Below, piece after piece: positions 56,054 to 64,000 of a DNA stretch of 64,000 nucleotides (position 1 is the stretch's first letter; each line of letters begins with the position of its first letter). The notes under the pieces were generated by a model. That model worked only from the letters and a program-made list of their open reading frames with translations. It searched no databases and had not been told where the DNA came from. The DNA is from Thalassia testudinum (lineage: Eukaryota > Streptophyta > Magnoliopsida > Alismatales > Hydrocharitaceae). The DNA is taken from the NCBI GenBank assembly GCA_037157565.1, contig JAZHRO010000019.1, positions 59,704,501 through 59,768,500 of the forward strand, written 5' to 3'. Made by a program: the position numbers and the translations under genes.

Positions 56054-57427
56054 GGTGCGCATTGAGGTAAGTTTCTACTCCATTCCCTTGATTTTCTCTT
56101 CTCACACCCTTCTCTTCACGGGTGTTTTGTTTGCTGGTGTGCAGGTAAACCAGTTGCAAGGAGGAGGCAAGCAGAGGAAGTTGGAGATGTGGGCAGATCC
56201 AAGGTGGGAACGAGAGCATGAAGTCGCCGACGCCGCACTGGATCTTCGCCCACATTGCTAAATAAGTAGGTCTCTCTCTTTTAGCAATTTAGGTTAACTT
56301 GTCACCTAAATAAATAAAAAAAAACCTAAAAACACTTCTTGGGAATTTCTTGGGGCAAGTGGATTAAAAATCACTTGCTTGATTGTTTGCTATCACCCAC
56401 CGCCCCGGGATTTCCTGCCAAACTTCGCATAGCAAAGATCCAAGAATCTTGATTCTTGAATCTTTCGTCGTGTGAAGTATTCGTTGAGGCAAGATTAAAT
56501 AGATTGATTGCCATCCCTCCTTGCCTCATTTATCCAGAATTCGGGATCACATTTTTTGGTGGGGAGACTTGGAATTGAGTTGATTCCAACCCCACCACAA
56601 CCTTTCACCTACCCAAGATTTGATCCCGAATATTTCAACCCCAACACTTTAATTTTCTCTACATTATCTAGTAGTTGAGCCTTGTGTGTGGAATGTCATT
56701 TTTGGTGATTGGGAGCACTTGAATTAAAGTACTTTGGCTCCCTTTCACACTAACCTAAAATTGATTCGTGCATCCACACATAGAAATTTCTACCTAGGGA
56801 AGCCCATTGCATTTTTAGCATGCATTAACCAACTCACATTGAAGAAGGGTTTGTTGGGCATAGAAAAACTTGTGTTTTCTCAAAACCCAGAGATTGGTTG
56901 AATTTGTAACTTAGCGAAATCTTAAAATCCATACTACTTAAGGCTAAAATTCTAAAAACCATTCACCAACTAAAACTTCAATTCGGGGAGATTTCCCCAT
57001 TGCATGCTTGGTTTACACACTTTCTAAAATCAACGCACTTGGGCATTACCTGTATACAACGCCCTTCACATTCCTGAAGCACTTTATCCTAAGCCTCTAA
57101 TTAAAACTGGTAGCAACTTAACCATTATTTAGGATTGGAGATCTAACTACCTACGTGTAGCGCCTACATGCTGGTGCAGGTTCCCGCGTGCTATCAGGTG
57201 TCTAAGACTAGGGCAAATGACCTTTCAATCTGGCCCGGTGGTTCCGCGGTGCTCACATTTGGTTCCGTAGGTTGTGATAGTAGGTAACTTAGATCTTTAG
57301 GTCTAAGGGCACATTGTAGAGGTTAGGACTTTGATTGCCTTGATTTGTCATTAAGTGTACCTTTGCGGCGTCATTTATCTCATCCCCTTTTCCCTTCTTA
57401 TCTCCCCAATTCTTCCTACGGTAGTGC
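56054..57427 (+). other. 5' leader of element B
   Basis: This is about 1.4 kb without a gene. GAGGTAAGT at 56,065 and TGTGCAG ending at 56,144 would bound a 78-bp intron-like segment with a pyrimidine-rich middle, but splicing is unproven. The later part (AATTAAAACTGGTAGCAACTT near 57,099) resembles the leaders at 1-225 and 14,627-14,780. The 68-codon frame at 56,055 is not supported. Confidence 0.6.
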
Positions 57428-58522
57428 ATGTTTGGGAGGAGGTCACAAAATCCTGAATTGTTTGAATTGTCTGATAATTCTAGAAGGATAGAAATCCATT
57501 CGTCATCCTCCTCCACAAACATGGCTGCACGCCCACCCCCAAATCCCGAGGGAGGAAACCGCCCCCCTCTAATCCCACCAGGTGGTGGAGCCATGGACCC
57601 CATAACTCACCTCCAAGCCCAAATGGAAATGTATAATGAACAGATTAAAGCCATTAGGGAAACCTTGGAGGAAATGCAGAACACTCCCGAACTGGAGGAG
57701 CCTAGGTCTCTTAGCTCTTATCAAAATCCTGCTGCTACAGAGACCATAGGACAAATTTGGGTCCCCATGGGCAGGGATGATTTTGAATTGAAACCCAATA
57801 TAATTGGCCTGATTAACTTTCACTTCCATGGTCTTGCAAGTGAAGATCCTTTTCTCCATTTGGAAGACCTAACTCGATTGGCTGAAACAGTTAAATCAAG
57901 AAACATCGAGTTATCAATTGTCCCCATGAAAATGTTCCCATTTTCGTTGCGAGATAAAGTGTCACAATGGTTACACACCCTTGGGAAAACCATCCATTCT
58001 TGGGAAGAGATGCAAACAACATTTCTCAAGAAATTCTTCCCAATCGGGCGAACCAATGCGCTTCGCCGTGCTATAACTTCCTTCACGCAACAAAATGGCA
58101 AGCAATTTCATAAGGCTTGGGAGAGGTATAATGACCTCCTCCGGAAGTGTCCACACCACGGTCTGCCTAAGTGGCATATAGACCAGATTTTTTATTATGG
58201 GCTAAATGAGACTTTGAAGCAGATTGCAGATGCTTCCTGCGGAGGGAATTTCATGAATAAAGACGAGAATGGAGCATTCGAATTATTTGAAAACATGAGC
58301 GAAAATTCAATGAACAATGCCTCCATTGTCGCCTTTAATCAGACCAGCCCGCCCTATAATGTTCACGAAGTTGACACGGGACCCTCCCATTCATCCACTG
58401 ATCTTAATCTTATCGCACAAAAATTGGATGAAGTCTCCATCATGCACAAGAAGCTGGATGAGCTTCTGGCCCGCCCATTCTATGGCAAACACCTCCACCT
58501 AACCACTTCGTCACAATCCTAA
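57428..58522 (+). CDS. Gag polyprotein, N-terminal 364 codons (element B)
   Basis: The ATG at 57,428 begins MFGRRSQNPE, matching the gag start of element A at 483. Residues 1-57 are Ser/Pro/Gly-rich, 59-90 form a likely helix or coiled coil, and the retrotransposon gag (capsid) domain runs from FHFHGLASEDPF (131-142) through QWLHTL, FLKKFFPIGRTNA (199-211), RKCPHHGLPKW and NEDGAFELFENM-like sequence. It is intact over this stretch. A frameshift then separates it from the gag tail. This is the best-preserved Athila coding sequence here. Confidence 0.82.
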   Translation: MFGRRSQNPELFELSDNSRRIEIHSSSSSTNMAARPPPNPEGGNRPPLIPPGGGAMDPITHLQAQMEMYNEQIKAIRETLEEMQNTPELEEPRSLSSYQNPAATETIGQIWVPMGRDDFELKPNIIGLINFHFHGLASEDPFLHLEDLTRLAETVKSRNIELSIVPMKMFPFSLRDKVSQWLHTLGKTIHSWEEMQTTFLKKFFPIGRTNALRRAITSFTQQNGKQFHKAWERYNDLLRKCPHHGLPKWHIDQIFYYGLNETLKQIADASCGGNFMNKDENGAFELFENMSENSMNNASIVAFNQTSPPYNVHEVDTGPSHSSTDLNLIAQKLDEVSIMHKKLDELLARPFYGKHLHLTTSSQS

Positions 58523-59620
58523 TCTTTCCAATGCCAAGCTTATTCCCAAAAACCCCACAAGAACATCCTTACCGAGCATCACGCCGAGCGATTCGATAAG
58601 TCATGTGGATCTAGCTTCTGCAAGCCAGTATTTTGACACGGAGGACCAAGCCTCCATGTGCTCGGATGCATACATACATGCGGACTCGTCTTCTGGCCTA
58701 GAAGACGCTTGCGCCCTGGGGAACAACCCGTTCTCTGCCACTTATAACCCAGGGTGGCGAAATCATCCTAACTTCTTATGGTCCAGCAACCCACAATGCC
58801 AAAACCCCACGGGTGGGCCAATGCGACCGTCCACACCCGTCATCCCAAGGGCCCAGTCTAATCCTGTGGCAACTCCGCCATCGGGTCCTTGCATACCGCA
58901 AACAAAACACGCATCAAGTCCTCTTGATAAACTGATGTGAATGATGACAGAAATGTCTAAGCGCCATGAAGAGAGCATGACCTCTCTTCAGCACCAATTG
59001 GCACAGCAGAATGCTGAGATCAGTCAACTACGCATGATGACTCGATCTCAGGGCACTCTTCCAGCCCAACCTGTTCCCAACCCACGAAATTTTGTACCCC
59101 GTGGTCCTCAACCACAGGTACGGCCTTCCCAGGGGCAGGTTCATCAAATTCTGCAGGCTTCGAGCATTCCATCGGGATTTCAGGCTAATCCCGTAGCAAC
59201 TACACCTCACCCTTATGTCCCTATTGCTAACCCTCCTCCGCCTTATGATCCCACTGGACCCACAACGTCCAATGCGATTACTACGAGGAGCGATAAGCAA
59301 ACTGTCGATCCGCCTCGACTTGATCCTGGCCCATCTTTTTCATCACCCTCGCATTCGGGATGTGCACCACATTCTTGTGAGGATGATACACCTAAACTAG
59401 TGCCAGAATCAGTCCCATTCCCTGAGGCTCTACTGAGGGAGACAAAAGGCAAGAAAAAGGATACGCAGGCCTTTGATAACCTGCATAATTTATTCAGGGA
59501 TGTTGAAATCAAGGTACCCCTGTTAGAGGCTATCGACCACATACCTACTGTCGTCCGATTTTTCAAAGACTGCACTACACCAAGGCGACAGTCAAAGAAA
59601 ACAAAGAATCCAGTGGTTTT
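58523..59620 (+). pseudogene. Gag C-terminal tail (element B)
   Basis: It reads in a different frame from 57,428-58,522, so there is a shift between 58,522 and 58,605. GWRNHPNFLWSSNPQ aligns with the gag tail of element A near 4,600, followed by SLQHQLAQQNAEISQLR (coiled coil) and Pro/Gln-rich sequence up to VPFPEALLRETKGKKK. A TGA at 58,938 interrupts it. No zinc knuckle is visible. Confidence 0.78.
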
Positions 59621-60419
59621 CTCGCCTAATGCAAGTTGTGCTATACTGTCAAGTCTACCACCGAAGCAGAAAGATCTGGGCACACCACTTATTTCTTGTA
59701 GCATCCAAGGCTGCAATTTCAATCGTGCTTTGCTTGATCTAAGATCTTCCATCAATCTTATACCAACCATCATGCTTGAGAAATTTTCCTTAGGAAATCT
59801 GAAACCCACCCCTGTCACGTTATAGTTGGCAGATTATTCTGTCAAAATACCGAAGGGTGTGGTGGAAGACGTGGTGGTTAAGGTCAACAGTCTCTGTTTT
59901 CCTGTTGACTTTCTTGTTTTAGATATAGAAGTTCCTAACTCACTTTCTGATTGTCCGATCATCCTTGGTCGACCTTTCTTGGCCACAGCCCGCGCCCATA
60001 TCGACTGCGAGTCAGGCTGCATTGAAATTGCCGTTGGCTCTAAGAAACTTAAGCTAAACATCTTCAAGGTAGCCAAGAACTTTGATTGCAATTGCATCAA
60101 GGATGACACGTCTGACGAGGACATGGCCATCAGCACGTGTATCGGACTAATAGGGACCTATTCTAACTGCTGTGGATTGCCTTTAAAAATAAACCATTGC
60201 CTGACCGACACATATTGTGACATTCCCCCATCCCTCCCTTTACCCGTACCTTCTCCTGACCAGACTTCTGACGAGGTTTTCTCCACTTCCCATACCTCGT
60301 GGTCTGAGTCATATTCGGGCTACTCACCGTCGGTCCATAACCTGAGAATGTTTATAGTGTTTATAGCATTTATAAATATTTGCATACATAAAAATTTTTT
60401 TTTTCTTTTCTTGAGCTGA
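59621..60419 (+). pseudogene. Aspartic protease with hydrophobic tail (element B)
   Basis: GTPLISCSIQ leads to the active-site region LLDLRSSINLIP, in which the lineage's Asp-Leu-Gly has become Asp-Leu-Arg, so activity is doubtful. A TAG at 59,823 (probably a former CAG) interrupts it. CPIILGRPFLATARAHIDCE ends the fold. About 80 Ser/Cys-rich codons follow, then a hydrophobic stretch (MFIVFIAFINICI), before TGA at 60,417. Reverse transcriptase should follow but does not. Confidence 0.8.
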
Positions 60420-61807
60420 TTGGGTTAGTCCCTAGTAAAATACCTTTGCTATTGGAGGTTTTTCTTCCAGAATTATTTCTTAAGTTTAGAATCCAATGCA
60501 TTTATTTCATGTGTACGTAGACTTGGTAATGGATCCTTGGGGAAAACCAATAAGCATTTGTAGTCTATTGAACCCTTGGACAGTTCATAGAGAGTCAGGC
60601 ATACTATCTTCTAATAAATCCACCTCATATTTGTGAGAAGAAGTAGAGAGATTACTGGTGCGCTAAGTCTAGTGCAAGGACTCTTAAGTTCTGGATAATT
60701 ACATGATGATACTTCAGAGTTAGGCGTAGTTTTCACTCTCTGTTCCTGTGTGCGTACTTTGAGTGAATTCCTGAGAGTCACCAAATAAGGCAGATACACA
60801 GAGATTGAGTCTTAATAAAGCTATAACTATGGTAGATGGTTACGACCATCCTTCATAGAGTCCTCAGCTGAAGGAGGGTAATAGTGTCAAAGGTCAGAAA
60901 TACGCCTGTCCTATCCATTCCTTTTCGGTGCCGAGAATAGGCACTTCCACCAAATAAGCCACACAACTTCCTCTTGACCATCATCATCCCTAATAATGCC
61001 TCGTAAATAAAAGTTTGTATTGTGTTGTGATTGATTGAAAAAGAAATAAAAACAAAAAAAAAGGGAAAAGAGAAAAGAAGTAGAAAAAGAAGAAATAGAA
61101 AGAAGAAAAAGAAGAAATAGTTATATTACAAAAAAAAAAAGTCGAAGTTTATGATGTAACACTGTTTCTGAGGCAACAGAACACCTATCGCGTTCCACCA
61201 AATATGATCCATACCTACCTTCTAGTATTTCTGATCGCCTGAATACTGGTTGAGAACTCTAACTTAGTTATAGAGTTATTAGGACTTTAATTGAAGTGTG
61301 GATGCCATGTGAGGCCACCAAATAGTGAGTATAACTTCTAAATCTAGCGAGATTCGTGATCTCAGAAAGAAAGAAAAGAGAGAGTACTCAGGAACATCAA
61401 GAGAGCACAGTTGTGTAGCCTCTCTCATAGTTGACTTGTCTAATAGTCTAGAGAACTAGAGTCTGCAGTACTAGACTATATGTAGCACCAATTGAGTGTG
61501 TGCCACCAAATACAAATCCATTCAACTTGATATCTCCTACCTAAGCCAAACGTCGGGGTCAAATTACAGATTATCGTCTGCTTTATCCCTGAGGGAAGTA
61601 GTTGCCTATCTCGGTAGAAATTTTTTCCAAGGGTGATGTATGAACTCCCAATGCGAATCGGCTCTTTCACTTGGATCTGTTACCTAGGCTATCAGCACTT
61701 CACATTTGTCTGGATTTCTAAAGTTTTGAAATAAGAAAAGAAGAAATCTTTTGATTATTTCTATTATTATTGCTAGGGACTAGCAAATCTTAGGCATGGG
61801 CCAATTT
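60420..61807 (+). other. 3' noncoding region of element B
   Basis: This replaces the expected pol and has no domain. CACCAAATA recurs at 60,779, 60,948, 61,196, 61,316 and 61,504. An A/G-rich stretch lies at 61,035-61,140. It ends with a TTGCTA/TAGCAA hairpin (61,770-61,786) and GGCATGGG (61,793-61,800), the normal Athila 3' end. CCAATTT then leads into an LTR in the wrong orientation. Confidence 0.7.
61213..61800 (+). repeat. Left arm of a long inverted repeat
   Basis: This 3' end of element B is repeated as reverse complement at 63,414-64,000, with few differences, up to the window edge. The arms meet an LTR on the inside. Confidence 0.88.
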
Positions 61808-63413
61808 TGATATACGACTTTTCGCTTTACGTTATAGTATTTAAGTGGTGGAAAAATCGACTAATCAAAAATGATGAAAATAACCACTCGCAGAAGAGCG
61901 GGTTGTGTCTACAGGGAGGCAATTATGCAATCAATACTTAATTGTTTAATGTTATTTTGGACAGTGCGAAATCCCTATTCAAATCTAACTTAAAATGTGA
62001 AGGAAAGTAGATTTGCAATAACTTAAAAAGATAAGGGTATATGTGCAGTTTTCCCTCACAGAAATCCTCAATAAATTTATGATGAATTTATGCAATTTTC
62101 ATGTGATGTGTACTAGAGATAATTAGTACTTAAGTTAAGCCCCAAAATCAATCTTTAAACTAGTTAATATTAATATCATGCAATTGTAAAGAACTGAGTG
62201 TTCAAACGCAATTCTGCCATAATATAATAATAATAAATAAAATCAAATTAGGTGGCAATGGCATTGAATGTAAATTTTAATTGGTGGGAAAACAGGGCTT
62301 TTTTCCTCTCTCCTTACGAAAGAGAGAGAACCGCGACGCTGTCGCAAGGCTCTGGAGGACGACGAGGTCGAGAGCTTTCCGGTGGTGGCAGCGGTGGCGA
62401 CGGAGGTGGCCGGAGCTCCGGCCTGTTGAACAAGAAGGCGAAGCTGCTGTAGTGCCGCCTGCGGCTGTGCGAGCATGCACGCGCTGGTGTACGGGCGTGC
62501 GCACGCTGGTTTGCACCTGCAGATGGTAGAGGTAGCGCCTGCAGATGAGCGGTGGAGCGCGCTGCCTGCAGTGGGGCTTGCGGGCATGCCTGCAGGGTGG
62601 AGAAGCACGGGCTGTTGGTGAAGCGGTGAACCTGCAGATGGCGCTGAAGGGGGCGAGCGGTAGGGTGCGCTGGTTTGCGCCTGCAGTGGCTGGAGGGAGA
62701 GGCATGCTGGCGTGCAGGCGCGATGAGCAGGGGGCGGCCTGTAGGCGGTGCGGGCACCTGCTATGCTGTGCGTGAGCGGTGCGGCATCTGTTGTACGGTG
62801 CGTGAGCGCCTGCAGCAGGGGAGAGGTGCGCGGTTGGGTGGATGCGCCTGCTATGGCGTGGATGCAGGGTGGAGAGGCGTGGCTTGGTGCGCGCGGGCAG
62901 GCAGATGGCGCTTGCAGATGAGCGCTAGGGCGCACTGGTGTGCGCCTGCGGTGGCTGGAGGGAGATGCTGTGAGCAGGAGGCTTGAGGTTTTTCCCCGCA
63001 AGGGGGAAGAAGGCCACAGTGCACGCTTCTTCTCTTCCTGGATGCCTTCCTCTCTCCCCGCTTCTTCTTTTTAACTTCTCTCCTTTGCGCATGAGTTAAG
63101 GGATTTTCCCAAATCCCTGGTCATAGTTGTTGAGAAAGGCGGCGGAAGAGGAAGATTACCCCAATGTCTGGCGGGGGAGGGGGGAAAGAGTTGCGGCTAT
63201 TATGTGTTGGGGAATTTATCCCCCCACCCTTGTTCTTTCTGCATTTTATTACCTCCACATAAAAACAACAAAATAATTAAGTTATAGAATGTTATAAACT
63301 TAAATCATGAGGCGTACAAATATTCTACAATTTAATTGTCATTATTAACATACCTAAACTGTACGATTAAATATACTTAGGCTTAATACTAGTCCATTTT
63401 AATGGACTTATCA
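61808..63413 (-). mobile_element. 3' LTR of an inverted Athila-like element
   Basis: Read on the minus strand it starts TGATAAGTCC at 63,413, after hairpin and purine tract, and ends GTCGTATATCA at 61,808 (1,606 bp). CCTCCCTGTAGACACAACC near its end is the Athila LTR signature. The middle (62,280-63,000) is very GC-rich with about seven CTGCAG sites in short degenerate repeats, giving a 252-codon shadow frame. A TTAAAAAG promoter-like site lies near 63,070. The rest of the element is right of the window. Confidence 0.82.
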
Positions 63414-63446
63414 AATACCCCCATGCCTAAGATTTGCTAGTCCCTA
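63414..63446 (-). promoter_or_regulatory. Polypurine tract and hairpin of the inverted element
   Basis: On the minus strand TTTTGCTAGGGACTAGCAAA is followed by GGCATGGGGGTATT, directly before the LTR start at 63,413. It is the same arrangement as in elements A and B, and it gives this element its minus orientation. Confidence 0.8.
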
Positions 63447-64000
63447 GCAAAAATAATAGAAATAATCAGAAGATTTCTTCTTTTCTTTTTTCAAAACTTT
63501 AGAAATCTAGACAAATGTGAAGTGCTGATAGCCTAGGTAACAGATCCAAGTGAAAGAGCCGATTCGCATTGGGAGTCATACATCACCCTTGGCAAAAATT
63601 TATGCCGAGATAGGCAACTACTTCCCGCGAGGATAAAGCAAACGATAATCTGTAATTTGACCCCGGCGTTTGGCTTAGGTAGGAGATATCAAGTTAAATG
63701 GATTTGTATTTGGTGGCACACACTCAACTGGTGCTACATATAGCCTAGTACTGCAGACTCTAGCTCTCTAGACTATTAGACAAGTCAACTCTGAGAGAGG
63801 CTACACAGCTATGCTCTCTTGATGTTCCTGGGCACTCTCTCTTTTCTTTCTTTTTGAGATCACGAATCTCGCCTAATTTAGAAGTTATACTCACTATTTG
63901 GTGGCCTCACATGGCATCCACACTTCAATTAAAGTCTTAATAATTCTATAACTAAGTTAGAGTTCTCAACCAGTATTCAGAAATACTAGAAGGTAGGAAT
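63414..64000 (-). repeat. Right arm of the inverted repeat; 3' end of inverted element
   Basis: This is the reverse complement of 61,213-61,800. It continues to the window edge, so the element and the arm extend further. No gene is seen. Confidence 0.88.

Noticed and set aside
62243..63001. 252-codon Ala/Pro/Ser-rich minus-strand frame
   Set aside because: The sequence is GC-rich LTR DNA with short CTGCAG-containing repeats, and all six frames are unusually open. No known protein is recognisable.

Overview
The window is plant nuclear DNA made almost entirely of nested long-terminal-repeat (LTR) retrotransposons. I recognise no host protein gene, rRNA, functional tRNA or CRISPR array. A flowering plant with a repeat-rich genome is indicated by Athila-type Ty3/gypsy elements (tRNA-Asp-type primer site, long LTRs, one-frame gag-pol), Tekay/Del-type chromoviruses (tRNA-iMet-type primer site, C-terminal chromodomain) and a plant 'gypsy-type transposon' (PF04195-like) protein relic. 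I cannot name the species.

Layout. (1) 1-13,339, plus strand: Athila-type element A, whose 5' LTR lies left of the window. Its leader, gag, protease, reverse transcriptase, RNase H and integrase lie in one frame broken only by stop codons. Its gag is split by a 2,838-bp solo LTR of the same family (1,034-3,871, duplicated target GAGTT). Its 3' LTR starts at 10,607. (2) 13,340-17,853: a 5'-truncated LTR of a second Athila-like family, abutting the leader, primer site and LTR of a third, minus-strand Athila-like element. (3) 17,854-20,050: a decayed minus-strand PF04195-like gene with a TATA box and a 44-bp minisatellite upstream. (4) 20,201-31,596, minus strand: Tekay element D, decayed, with a 1,408-bp solo LTR (25,237-26,644) in its reverse transcriptase. 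(5) 31,600-42,855: old LTR fragments, AT-rich DNA and local duplications, no gene seen. (6) 42,856-44,221, plus strand: the 5' end of Tekay element F. (7) 45,030-54,665, minus strand: complete Tekay element E with both LTRs and the duplication GTTCA. It has an 845-codon frame for zinc knuckle, protease, reverse transcriptase and RNase H, but its capsid region is missing. (8) E sits inside what looks like the 5' LTR of Athila-type element B, whose primer site, gag and protease follow (56,036-60,419) with no reverse transcriptase or integrase. (9) 61,213-64,000: the 3' end of B faces the inverted 3' end of a related element across a minus-strand LTR.

How the parts relate. These elements copy themselves through an RNA intermediate. 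LTRs carry the promoter and polyadenylation region, a host tRNA primes DNA synthesis at the site next to the 5' LTR, the purine tract before the 3' LTR primes the second strand, and gag-pol supplies particle, protease, polymerase and integrase. Apart from E's main frame and B's gag, every coding segment here is interrupted.

The most interesting signals lie inside the LTRs: a tRNA-like module with pol III A and B boxes shared by two diverged LTR copies; a pair of small hairpins in the Tekay LTRs whose stems change on both sides together; arrays of an AGACGTCT-centred palindrome; and an almost intact pol frame without a capsid domain.
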